Source: Saussurea involucrata (Eukaryota; Streptophyta; Magnoliopsida; Asterales; Asteraceae). Taken from it: 64,000 nucleotides of DNA. Location: positions 249,042,422 to 249,106,421 of the forward strand of contig CM066321.1 of the NCBI GenBank assembly GCA_033807775.1, given 5' to 3'. The notes under the pieces are model-generated. The model was not told the origin of the DNA and did no database searches. It saw nothing but the letters and a program-made list of their open reading frames with translations. The translations under genes and the position numbers were made by a program. Positions 1-10,200 of this stretch are shown piece after piece (position 1 is the stretch's first letter; each line of letters starts with the position of its first letter).

Positions 1-2397
1 CTTACTACTTCTCTCTGAAAGAAGGTTTGGCCTTAATGTGTGCGTGACAGAGGAAACGAATTCCTCTGTAGGGTGTTCTTGTGTGATCTGGGGCGATTGA
101 TCACGAACATTAGGTGAGTCTCTTTGAGGAGACTCCCTAGGAATGGATTCCCCGGTTTCTGTGGGCACAGAGGTTGAAAGAGTAACCTCTGGCTGGATGG
201 GTTGGGTTTGGATCGAGCTGTGCTGCTCTTTTTCAATAACTCCTTCTGCAGCTAGACCTGCGGAGTTAGAAATGTGGGTTGCACTGGGAGTTGGGTTTGG
301 TTGTGTGCCTTCTTCAACTTCGGCATCTTTTCTTGTTTCTTCTTCTGGTTCTGTGGAAGTTCCTTGCTCTGTGCGCAAGGAGTCATACATGTGATGAGAT
401 CCGTATAAGCTCATGACATGAGGATGATAGAGACCTTTTCGTATCCAGATAGCCTCTTCTTCATCTGAATCTACCTCTGAGATTTCTATCCCTGTTTCTG
501 TGGTTTCTTCTACAACCGTTGCCTCTGTAACTTCAGTTGTATTCCACTCAGCTTTGGTTTGTTCTGTTTCTTCTGAAGCTTGGTTTGGACTTCTTCTGTG
601 GACGTCCAATCCTTGAATGAAAGGGTTTTGTAAAATCACAGGGGTTTCGGCTGGTTGATTTCTGGGTGTTGTGTCATCTTCTTGTAGATGTGTGTCAATG
701 CCAGAAATGAAGAAATCTTGTTCTTCTGGAGAGTGGTGGTCGAGAGGTTGTGCCGTCCACCCTGCTATATTAAGGGTGTTTGCAATTTCGGGGTTCTGTA
801 GGAAATCATTCAGGTCTCCCTGGTGAGCAAATCTATCTGGAGATTGATAGGGTGATTGATATCCTTCTTCTGTCATTCCTATTTCTGCATCTTCTTCTTC
901 TGCAGTTTCACCCTCTATGATTGCCTCTTCTGCAATGGTAACCAATTTTTTAAGTGATTTACCATGCTTCTTTTTGGTTTTCCTCCTTTTTGGTTTTGGT
1001 GCCCCTTCCTCTGTTGATTTGGATCTTTTCTTTTTCTGTTTTGTGAAAAGGGGAGGAGCAGAGGAGCCAATCTCCGTGGCATGGGGAGGTGAAGGTCTAT
1101 CTTCTGCAGTGCTAGTTGATGTGCCTTCTGCAGTTTTTCTCTTCTTAGCTTTTGGAGTAGAAGCAGAGATCTTTGCTGAAGATTTCTTTCCCATTATTTC
1201 TGCGCGTTTGGCTATGAAGCTGAGTTGAATAGCCATGTGTTTTGCTAACTTGTGATCCTTTTCTGCTTGAGTGGAAAGAGGTTTTGCTATCATTGTTCCT
1301 AGGGGGACACCTAAACGCGGGGGTGTCATAGGACTCGGTTTTGGAGTTCTATGATCGCGTATATACTCTTTCTGAAGGGATTTGTTCGATGCGTAGCGCA
1401 GAAGTTTCTTTGACAGAGGTCTGCAGTGTGAGTAGCCATCAGCATGATCAGTGGGGGTATTTTTGTTCATCGGGAACTGTTTGGGAGTTGGCCCTTCCAT
1501 TGGCCAATTTTGGATTAGCAGCAGAGGTTCGAACAGTACTCCCAATATTCTTTGGAATTGCAGAGGTGGTAGAAAGTTGGGATCGTTCTCTTTGACCCTT
1601 TTCGAGTTGTTCTTTCTGTCGATGGTGTTTACGATCTCTTGCATCATTATGGTCGCATAATCTAGTGGAAGATCATAGTAAACCCCATACATGATGCTCA
1701 AGATTTGATGTGAGCTCTGGTCAATACTCCCTATCTTTCCTGTCAGGCATCTGTTAAGAATAGAGAACAAGGTGTTCCACAGAGGTGGTAATCGGCCTCT
1801 GCGGAAGTCATTTCTCTTCCGTAGTTGGGTGTTGTACCCAAGCATTTCCACGAATTGACAGAGCTCTTCGTCTGTTGGTTGCTCTGCATAACTTTTCAAT
1901 CCAAGAAGACCCCTTGTTGGTAGGTTGAATTCAAGTGAGAACATTGTTCTGTTGAACTTGATTTCAAGATGCTCAGATTTATCAGGTCTTGAAATGTACC
2001 CTTTGATAAGAGAATCGTATTTATCAAATCGGCAGCTTTGCCAAAATTGGTTCAAATAACGGACTGGAATTTTGTTAGGGGTTCTTGATAGTAGAGGGAA
2101 GAGGACATGGTTTTCCATGATGTTCAGAAGTATGGCATGGGCTTCGCCGAAAGTAGTGGGTGAGGGGACCAAATAGCAGTTGTTGGATTTGATAGGAAGA
2201 GTGGCTTCGAAATGATCCTTAGCTATGAAGTTTTGCAAGTGTGTCGTCGGAGCAAAGTCTGCGGAGTCCCCAGAATCTTGTTGTTCAATATCTCTTGCAA
2301 GGCTGGGGTTTTCAGAATGTTCTGAATGAGCAGGGGAGTTTTCCGTTGAGTTCGCCGGAGAGAGTTCAGAGGATGTAGCTCGAGAAGATGAAGCCAT
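1..2397 (-). CDS. Sirevirus extra ORF (env-like position), N-terminal 799 codons, open
   Basis: The frame starts at an ATG (2397-2395). I checked every in-phase triplet to base 1 and found no stop, so 799 codons are open and the C-terminus is outside the window. Residues 1-50 are rich in Ser, Thr, Pro and Glu. Residues of about 55-330 form a conserved core shared with the homologues at 24438 and 38131, with motifs such as IPVRYLNQFW and LPPLWNTLFSILNRCLTGKI. A cluster of Lys/Arg runs at about 450-480 (KKKRSKS, PKRRKTKKK) looks like a bipartite nuclear localisation signal. An acidic, Thr/Pro/Glu-rich tail follows. I see no signal peptide and no clear membrane helix, so the family label 'envelope-like' rests on position only. 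Function is unknown. Confidence 0.85.
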   Translation of the reverse strand, partial: MASSSRATSSELSPANSTENSPAHSEHSENPSLARDIEQQDSGDSADFAPTTHLQNFIAKDHFEATLPIKSNNCYLVPSPTTFGEAHAILLNIMENHVLFPLLSRTPNKIPVRYLNQFWQSCRFDKYDSLIKGYISRPDKSEHLEIKFNRTMFSLEFNLPTRGLLGLKSYAEQPTDEELCQFVEMLGYNTQLRKRNDFRRGRLPPLWNTLFSILNRCLTGKIGSIDQSSHQILSIMYGVYYDLPLDYATIMMQEIVNTIDRKNNSKRVKENDPNFLPPLQFQRILGVLFEPLLLIQNWPMEGPTPKQFPMNKNTPTDHADGYSHCRPLSKKLLRYASNKSLQKEYIRDHRTPKPSPMTPPRLGVPLGTMIAKPLSTQAEKDHKLAKHMAIQLSFIAKRAEIMGKKSSAKISASTPKAKKRKTAEGTSTSTAEDRPSPPHATEIGSSAPPLFTKQKKKRSKSTEEGAPKPKRRKTKKKHGKSLKKLVTIAEEAIIEGETAEEEDAEIGMTEEGYQSPYQSPDRFAHQGDLNDFLQNPEIANTLNIAGWTAQPLDHHSPEEQDFFISGIDTHLQEDDTTPRNQPAETPVILQNPFIQGLDVHRRSPNQASEETEQTKAEWNTTEVTEATVVEETTETGIEISEVDSDEEEAIWIRKGLYHPHVMSLYGSHHMYDSLRTEQGTSTEPEEETRKDAEVEEGTQPNPTPSATHISNSAGLAAEGVIEKEQHSSIQTQPIQPEVTLSTSVPTETGESIPRESPQRDSPNVRDQSPQITQEHPTEEFVSSVTHTLRPNLLSERSSK

Positions 2398-3799
2398 TTG
2401 CAAGTGTTTTGCAGGGTATCGCCGGAGAAGAAGATGAGAGTTTGTAAAAAGTTTTATGAGAGGGTAAGGTTTGTTTTTATAGGATGGTAAAACGGTAGAC
2501 TTCGAAAGGGTAAAATATATGGCAATGGATTAAAGTTTGGAATCCGCACTCGAGTTTGAGCGGCGGGTTCAACTTACCAAAAAAAAACGTTCCATGTTTG
2601 CCCAATGAAAATGGGACACGTAGGCCATGTCAGAAGATGACAGGACGTCGTGCGCGGCCCATTAATGCTAGGCGCGTGGAGTTGTTCTTAGCCATATGAG
2701 TTTCACTCTCAGTAAAAGTAACCGTTATTGTTACATAAATGCCCAAATTAACAAAATAGCAGAGCCATTGTTAGTTTCCAGAAGCTCTGTGATGTTGAAA
2801 ATTTTGAAGTTTAACCCTTTTCTCATATATCTCATTGTTATCATTGCTGAAGGTTCTTCTTTAAGCGAAAACGTTTGTAAAGATATTGGAGAATATCAAT
2901 AGGATTTTGTCAAGAAATTTTACTCACAGAGGTTTTGTAGCTCTGATGGAACTTGCAGAAGCTCTATGAGAGAAAAAATCTTATAACTTGAATTCTATTA
3001 ACTTTCTGATCACCCAATTTTTGATCTGTGTTAAGAGATGTTTTTCGCACATTCTTGAAGGTTGGTGTCCGAGAAAACTATTTTGATAAACGTTTTGTTC
3101 GAGATAACATTCCAAAAGATCGACAGAGGGTTAATTTATGATCACAGAGCATATTTCCTGCAGAAGCTCTGTTGAGATCAGCAGAAGCTCTATGACCTTA
3201 AATTTCTACTATCTCGAATTTTGTTAAACCTTTTGAACTTTTGATTTTTGAAATGTTATTCACAGTATATTTAGGACATATTTGACAATTCTTGTCCTAG
3301 AAAACTGTTTTCTAAAAACCTTTCGTGCGAGAGACATACCTTTTGGTTCTTCTGTTCTCGGCAGTTTTGTCTTACTTCTGTCGATGGAAAATTATCGACA
3401 TTCTTCTTTGGCTTTCCTTTGAAAGATTTATCTCTGTAGATCATTTGAGGGCCCCTTTTTCTCCCCCTTGATCTAATCACTTCTGTAGATCAAGAATTTT
3501 CCTTTTGCTCCCCCTTGATCTAATCACTTCTGTAGATCAAGAATTTTCCTTTTGCTCCCCCTTGATCTATGCTTGGATCAGAATATGATAAGTTTTGCAT
3601 AGTACATAGGTCAAGTCTATCAGAGGTTCTGTGAAGGTTGTCAGAGGTTCTGAGCAGACCTTACAGAAGTTCTGTAGTTTCAAGAACTATTGAAGGTTTT
3701 AAGAATTTACATATAGAAGTAGAATCTTTCAAGACAATAATTTAAGCAATGTATTTACTTATTATTTACAGAAGATAAAACTATACTTACTGAGGATTT
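2398..3799 (-). other. A1 spacer between pol and extra ORF
   Basis: About 1.4 kb lie between the pol stop and the extra-ORF ATG, and I see no credible coding frame. The stretch is rich in the words CAGAGG, CCTCTG and TTCTGTAG. It contains the 47-bp tandem repeat with polypurine blocks described separately. AT-rich sequence lies just upstream of the extra ORF, but I cannot point to a clear promoter. How the extra ORF is expressed (subgenomic, spliced or internal start) is not visible. Confidence 0.7.
3461..3568 (-). repeat. 47-bp tandem repeat carrying AAGGGGGAG blocks
   Basis: The pyrimidine block CTCCCCCTTGATC starts at 3461, 3508 and 3555, giving a 47-bp period with two full units and part of a third. 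On the element's sense strand each unit reads CTACAGAAGTGAT, a short gap, then GATCAAGGGGGAG. The purine run resembles the polypurine tract used to prime plus-strand DNA. Similar composites occur in copia D at the equivalent place. Confidence 0.85.
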
Positions 3800-6700
3800 T
3801 CACACCATGTTAATCATTCCTATCTTACCCACCAAGAAGTTGAATCTTTTCTCGTCTAGTGCTTTGGTGAATAAGTCAGCGAGTTGATATTCTGTGGGCA
3901 CAAAATGCATTTCGATTGTACCGTATTCAACATGATGTTTCAAGAAGTGATACCTTATATCGATATGCTTGGTTTTTGAGTGTTGCACAGGGTTGGCAGA
4001 GATAGCAATAGCACTTTTGGAATCGCAGAAGATGGGTATTTTGAACAGGATGTGGCCGTAGTCTTTTAGCTGAGTCTTCATCCATAGAACCTGAGAACAA
4101 CAGCTAGCGGCAGCAACGTATTCAACTTCTGCAGTGGATGTGGAAACACAATTCTGCTTCTTGGAGGTCCAACTGACTAGTTTACCACCTAGGAATTGAC
4201 AACTCCCAGAGGTACTCTTTCTGTCGAGCATGCATCCTCCATAGTCTGAATCTGTATAAGCTTTAAGACCAAAACCAGAGTTCTGTGGATACCAGAGACC
4301 AAGATTTTTGGTCCCTTTTAGGTATCTAAAGATTCTCTTTACGGCATCATAATGTGATTTCTTTGGATTAGCTTGATAGCGTGCACAGAGACACGTGGCA
4401 TGCATAATGTCAGGTCTGCTTGCTGTTAAGTATAACAGAGATCCAATCATGCCTCTGTAGAGAGTGCATTCTACAGAGATGCCATCTGAATCTAAGAATA
4501 ACTTGTTTCCAGTGGCCATTGGAGTTTTCATTGCAGAGGCATCAGAGAAGCTATACTTGGAAAGAATGTCAGAGACATATTTAGCTTGATTTATAAAAAT
4601 TCCCTCTGATGATTGTTTGACTTGGAGTCCGAGGAAGAAAGTTAATTCTCCCATCATACTCATTTCAAACTCACTCTGCATGAGTTTTTCAAATCTTTTA
4701 CACTCTTCTGAATTAGTAGACCCAAAAATTATGTCATCTACGTATATTTGTACAAGCATTATCTCACTACTTTTGCGTTTATAGAATAAGGTAGTATCTG
4801 TTGTACCTCTGTTGTAACCATTGACTAGAAGAAAGGTAGAAAGTCGTTCATACCATGCTCGTGGAGCCTGTTTCAGTCCATATAGAGCTTTTTCAAGGTA
4901 GTATACATGCCTTGGAAACTTTGAGCTTTCAAATCCTGGTGGCTGATTAACGTAGACCTCTTCTTGGATTTCACCGTTGAGAAAAGCTGATTTTACGTCC
5001 ATCTGATAGACTTTAAAACCTCTGTGGGCTGCGAAGGCTAAGAATATTCTTATTGCTTCGAGCCGTGCGACAGGGGCAAAAGTTTCATCGTAGTCTATGC
5101 CTTCTTCTTGTCTATATCCCTTTGCTACTAATCTTGCTTTGTTTCTGATGACCACTCCATCTTCATCCTTCTTGTTTCTGTAGACCCATTTAGTCCCAAT
5201 GGCCTGTTTTCCTCTTGGCAGAGGTACTAGAGTCCATACTCTGTTACGCTCAAATTGCAAAAGTTCTTCTTGCATGGCGTCTACCCAGTTTGGGTCATCT
5301 AGGGCTTCAGAAATCTTCTTTGGTTCTATCACACTAATAAAATTTGTAAAGAAACAAAAGTTAGCAGTGGCAGACCTTGTTTTTACTGCCTCAGAAGGTT
5401 CTCCGATTATTTGGCTTGGAGGATGGCTTTTTGTCCATTTAGTTGTGCGTGGAAGATGATCATCAATGTCATTCAGACTTTCTTTAGAGACTTCTTGTGT
5501 TTCTTCTTGTGTAGCCTCTGTTGTTTTTCGTGCCTTGGTAGTTGATTCTACCGTTTGTGGAATGATTGGTATGAGTGGTGGTGGAGTTTGTTCCTCTGAG
5601 GACGTATAGTCTTGGTCCTCGATTTCCTCTGTAATTGGTTCTTCTGTTGTTTGTGCAGCTTCTGTGGTCGTTTTCCTTGATGTTTCATCTTCTGCACTTT
5701 CTTCTGCTTCGGCAATTGCATCTGTAGTATTTACAGAAGAAGATGAAGCATTATTAGGACCAGTTAGTGACAAACCTGTAGGATTTTGTCCGACAGAGGA
5801 TGGTTCTTCAGAAACCCTGATTGTTCCAACAGAAGGATCAATGTTTTCATGGAGCATCTCTAAAAATAGAAGATCCAAGTCTTCTTTTGCTTGTGAGATG
5901 ACAGAGGATTTCCCTTTAATTCCGAGTTCTGAACTGATTTGTTCAGAAGTCATTTGGAATGAATCATCAAAAGAAACATTGATGCTTTCTACAATCTTGT
6001 GAGACTTTGTAAGGAATGTTCTGTAGGATTTGGAAGTGGCAGAGTATCCAATGAATTTGCCTTCATCTGCTTTTACATCAAACTTTCCTCTTGAATCTCT
6101 GTCGTTTAAGACGAAGCATTTGCATCCGAATACATCGAAAAATTTGATGTTTGGCCGCCGTTTATTAAGCAATTCGTAAGGCGTCTTGAGGTGTCTTTTC
6201 ACAATGGTTGATCGATTTTGAGTATAACACGCAGTAGAAATTGCTTCTGCCCAAAAGTTCATTGATAATCCGCATGCTGACATCATAGTTCTTGCGGCTT
6301 CCACAAGTGTTCGATTTTTTCTTTCGACAACACCGTTCTGTTGTGGAGTGCGAGCTGCAGAGAAGTTCTGTGATATTCCTTCTGTTGAAAGATAGGCTTC
6401 AATGACAGAGTTTTTAAATTCTGTGCCATTGTCACTTCTTAACTTCTGTATTCTGCAATTATAAAGAACTTGGATTCTTTTCATTAGATTTATCAATATA
6501 TTTGGAACATCTGATTTCTTTCTAACGAATTCAACCCATGTGAAACGCGAATACTCATCAATTAGGACAAGTATGTATTTCTTGCCACCTAGGCTCTGTA
6601 TGGCAATGGGACCGCAGAGGTCGACATGAAGCATGTACAGAGGTCTAGTGCAAGATACATCTGTTTTGCCTTTGTGGGAAGCTCTTTTGAGTTTTCCCAT

Positions 6701-7222
6701 CTCACAGGCAGAACATAAATGATCCTTATTGAATTTAACATTTGGCAAACCTTTAACTAGATCAAGTTTGACCAGTTTTTCCAATGTGTGAAAATTCAAG
6801 TGACAGAACCTGTTGTGCCATAACCAGGCTTCTTCACTTTTGCAGGCAACAAGGCAAACTTTGTCTTTGTTCTTTGAGTTGAAGTTCATTAGATATAGAT
6901 CACCTATTCTTTCAGCTCGCAGAAGTTCCATACTTGTTTCTTCACTTTGTAGAGAGCAGAATGTTCTTTTGAACAACACATTGAATCCTGTATCACAAAG
7001 TTGACTTACACTGAGTAGGTTGTGCTTAAGGCCATCCACATATGCAACTTTGTATACAGAAACGTCTTCTTTCCTTATGACTCCATAGCCTTTTATGTGT
7101 CCTTTCTTGTTGTCTCCAAAAGTCACAGATCCACCATCTTGTGTTTCTTTGTACGTGGATAGTGCACTTCTGTCACCAGTCATGTGCCTTGAGCATCCGG
7201 AGTCTAGATACCAGATTGGCAC
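3800..7222 (-). CDS. pol: A1 copia pol: protease, integrase, reverse transcriptase, RNase H
   Basis: An open 1140-codon frame, a normal length for a copia pol without gag. Domain order is copia-type. The protease DSG lies near residue 8 within WYLDSGCSRHMTG. A GAG-pre-integrase/zinc region follows (LWHNRFCHL...CSAC). The integrase core has the Asp in HVDLCGP near 199 and in RSDNGTEF near 264, with the downstream Glu after TPQQNGVVE. The RT has the MDVKSAFLNG block and the catalytic YVDD near 826. RNase H has TDSDYGG near 989 and STAEVEY. The enzymes copy element RNA into DNA and integrate it. The given start is a GTG and a TAG lies 12 nt upstream in this frame, so the true translation start or frameshift is unclear. 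The frame differs from gag. Confidence 0.95.
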   Translation of the reverse strand: MPIWYLDSGCSRHMTGDRSALSTYKETQDGGSVTFGDNKKGHIKGYGVIRKEDVSVYKVAYVDGLKHNLLSVSQLCDTGFNVLFKRTFCSLQSEETSMELLRAERIGDLYLMNFNSKNKDKVCLVACKSEEAWLWHNRFCHLNFHTLEKLVKLDLVKGLPNVKFNKDHLCSACEMGKLKRASHKGKTDVSCTRPLYMLHVDLCGPIAIQSLGGKKYILVLIDEYSRFTWVEFVRKKSDVPNILINLMKRIQVLYNCRIQKLRSDNGTEFKNSVIEAYLSTEGISQNFSAARTPQQNGVVERKNRTLVEAARTMMSACGLSMNFWAEAISTACYTQNRSTIVKRHLKTPYELLNKRRPNIKFFDVFGCKCFVLNDRDSRGKFDVKADEGKFIGYSATSKSYRTFLTKSHKIVESINVSFDDSFQMTSEQISSELGIKGKSSVISQAKEDLDLLFLEMLHENIDPSVGTIRVSEEPSSVGQNPTGLSLTGPNNASSSSVNTTDAIAEAEESAEDETSRKTTTEAAQTTEEPITEEIEDQDYTSSEEQTPPPLIPIIPQTVESTTKARKTTEATQEETQEVSKESLNDIDDHLPRTTKWTKSHPPSQIIGEPSEAVKTRSATANFCFFTNFISVIEPKKISEALDDPNWVDAMQEELLQFERNRVWTLVPLPRGKQAIGTKWVYRNKKDEDGVVIRNKARLVAKGYRQEEGIDYDETFAPVARLEAIRIFLAFAAHRGFKVYQMDVKSAFLNGEIQEEVYVNQPPGFESSKFPRHVYYLEKALYGLKQAPRAWYERLSTFLLVNGYNRGTTDTTLFYKRKSSEIMLVQIYVDDIIFGSTNSEECKRFEKLMQSEFEMSMMGELTFFLGLQVKQSSEGIFINQAKYVSDILSKYSFSDASAMKTPMATGNKLFLDSDGISVECTLYRGMIGSLLYLTASRPDIMHATCLCARYQANPKKSHYDAVKRIFRYLKGTKNLGLWYPQNSGFGLKAYTDSDYGGCMLDRKSTSGSCQFLGGKLVSWTSKKQNCVSTSTAEVEYVAAASCCSQVLWMKTQLKDYGHILFKIPIFCDSKSAIAISANPVQHSKTKHIDIRYHFLKHHVEYGTIEMHFVPTEYQLADLFTKALDEKRFNFLVGKIGMINMV

Positions 7223-7242
7223 ATACTTCTTCTACAGGACAA

Positions 7243-10200
7243 TCACAGATATTTAGGTACCCATATCCATATGGGTCCAATATTGTTAGAGTTTTTCAAG
7301 TTTGCCTTGGCATTCTTGAAATACATTTTGTTCTCTGCAGAAGAGTCAGATTGTTTCTTTGTGGGATTTGACTTTTGAATTGTCGTAGAGAGTAAACAGA
7401 CTTGACTTGAAAAATGATTATTAAGTTTAGACATAAGATCAAAGCAATGACAGTATTGAATATGAGATGTAATTTGCTTGAACTTTTCATTGAACTTTTT
7501 AAACTCAGCCACAGAGGCATTACATTCTTTCTTTACATTAGATTTCCTATTACTAGAAGATCTATGAATACTCGAATGTTGTTTGCAAAAGCTCTGTTTA
7601 GGACCTGCCTTCTGTGGGTTGCTTCTGTGGTGAACTTCTTTCATCACTGTCACAGAAGAAAAAGATTTATTAACCTTGGGTTTTGAAAATCTAGAACTTA
7701 TAGGATCAATAGAGGTCTTCTGTAACATTTTAAGCTCAGCAGAGGTTTTGATATGTAGATTCAATTTTAGAAAATCTTGGCAGATTGGAATCTCTGTGAG
7801 TTTCTCTTTTGGAGAAATAGTTCTGTGAGGAACTTCAGAGGAGAATTTGACATCCTCTGTGTCACAGTGAATTATCCCTGATTTGAAATCAGTCTCGGAG
7901 TTGTTAGAGGATGAATCGTCCTCGTATACAGAGGTTGAGTCAATTCTTTCAATAGAGGCTGGATTTTCTGAGCATGTATCGTACGAGCTTTCTTCCTCTG
8001 TAGAATAGTTTTCATAGATTGCAGAGGTTTCTAATAAGATTTCTTCAGTGAGAGTTTTATCTATAGAAGATGTACAGAAATTTTCTAAAACGCTTGATTT
8101 CCATATTTCCAAAATTTCTTTTTCAATTAATTTTTTAAAGTTTTCTTCTGAAAAAATGGGTTTAAACTCAGGAGCTTCTGCTGATAATTTCTTTTCAACG
8201 TTTATCAAACAGACAAAAGCAACCTGTGTTTGGGTCTCTGGTTTACCAAACTTGAAGATACCAATCTGATCTTGTGTTTTCAGATATTTCTTTGGTTTGA
8301 TACCTCTATTGACAGAGGTTGAAGATGATGAGTCTGTGTTTTCAAACCACACGTTAATCATCTTCTTATGTTTCTTCAAGTAAGGATCCACAGAGATTTT
8401 CGCCCTTTTGCTTACAGAGATTAGATTTGGAAAATCTGGTTTGTTCGTTTTTCCAATCACAAATAAAGAGGACAGAGGTTTGTTTCTTTTGCCTTCAACA
8501 CCTAGGGTGATATCATCATACCCTATACCTCGTCTTCCTATTTGTGAGTTTACTTTTTCATAAACTTTCTGTGCATCTTTATAGTTTTTAATCAAAACTT
8601 CTCTTCTGAGTAAATCTTGCCATAATACCTCTCTTTCTCTTTGAAAGTATTCTTTAAGAGCTCTTATGTCAGTAGTTTCGCTCCTTGAAACTGAAAGTTC
8701 TTTTGTTTTATCTTTTAAAGTATTGGTTAATTCAGAAATTTGTTTTTTTAAAGGATCTAGAGTTTTGTTCCAATTCATTTCTATTCTCTCTTTTTCCTCA
8801 AAAATCTTTGCTATTTCTTGAGTGAGAAGCCGTACTTCTCTCTCATTGAAGGTGAGTCTTTTCTGAATAATTTGATTTATCTCTTTCAGTTCAATTAATT
8901 CAATGTTAATTCTAAGTGTATTATCATCTACAGAGGTAATACAAGAGTTGGAATTTGAAGTAGATACCTCAGAGTCAGTGCAGGAGTCGACTTCTGCCAT
9001 GCCACAGAAGAGGGCATTGGCGGTATGTTCATCGTCAGAAGTAGAGTCTGACTGGAAGTCTTCTGTGTTCTCCTCAGAATGTCCTTTTTCCATTAAGGAT
9101 TTTTGAGCATAATACTCGGCTTTCTTTTTGTAGAAAGCAGAGTCCCTCTGTGGGCGATTTGATCTGCTTCTGCATTCATTCGCAAAATGCCCTGGTTTGC
9201 CGCAGTTAAAACATCCTTGAGGAGTGTTTCCTGTTCGATCATTGGACTTCTGTAGGTCTCCGCCTTTCTCTGATCTACATTCATTTGCATAGTGACCAGG
9301 TTTGCCGCATTTGTAGCATTCTTGCTGCGTGTGGCTTACCGAGTCATCTGACCTCTGTCGGTCATTTCCTCTGTAATGTCTTTCGCTTGACCTCTGTCGG
9401 CCACTCGATTCTTCTTCTCTTATGTCATCTCTTATGTTTTCTCTATCATATCTTTCATTTCCGGAACCTCTTCTGTTTCCTCTGAACTCTTTTGTCAATA
9501 GAGCTAAAGATTTAGCTAGTGACGCAAGAGTTATTTCTTTTTCTGCTTTCTCTTCTTCTTCACTGTCTATTATCACCATCTTCTTCTTCTCCTTCTTCTT
9601 CTCCTCTGTGGCTTTTTCATTTCTTGGTCGCTGTGCATCTTCTTTAGTTTTACTAACCAATGCATATGGTACAATGGTTAGTGTTTTAGCCTGTGCTATC
9701 TGAGGTTCTTGTGCGGCTAATGTTCCGTAAAGATCAGAGAGAGTCCAGGTGTCTAGATCCTGATTTGTCTGTAGGGACATAGACAGCTGGAGCCATTCTT
9801 CATTTAGACTTTTTAAAAACATGACATTGTTTTCTTCAGAAGTTCTGTCAATGCCTGATTTTCTGCACTTGTTGATTAGAGAGTTGAATCTGTCGTATGT
9901 TGTTTGCAGAGATTCTGTTGAAGAGGCTCTGAATGCATGATATTCATTGATGTACTGTGCTCTTCGGTTTTTTTGTGTTTTAGCACCTCCTTCCAACTGT
10001 CTTTCCAGTTCTTTCCACAGATCATGCGCTGTTTCACATGAATCCAAGGATTGAAAGAGTTCGTTGGGTATTCCCATAATCAATGTCCTCTTGGTTTTCT
10101 GAGCAACTTCATCTTCTGCTTTATCTTCGGTTGACCACTCCCTTTTTGGCTTTGGTTTTTGATGTTCGGGGATTTCGGCAGATTCAGCAGTAGCAGGTAT

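Noticed and set aside
917..1228. Plus-strand ORFs opposite the extra ORF and pol (also 5664-6002 and 25637-26359 minus)
   Set aside because: They are antisense shadows of long open coding frames with strong codon bias.
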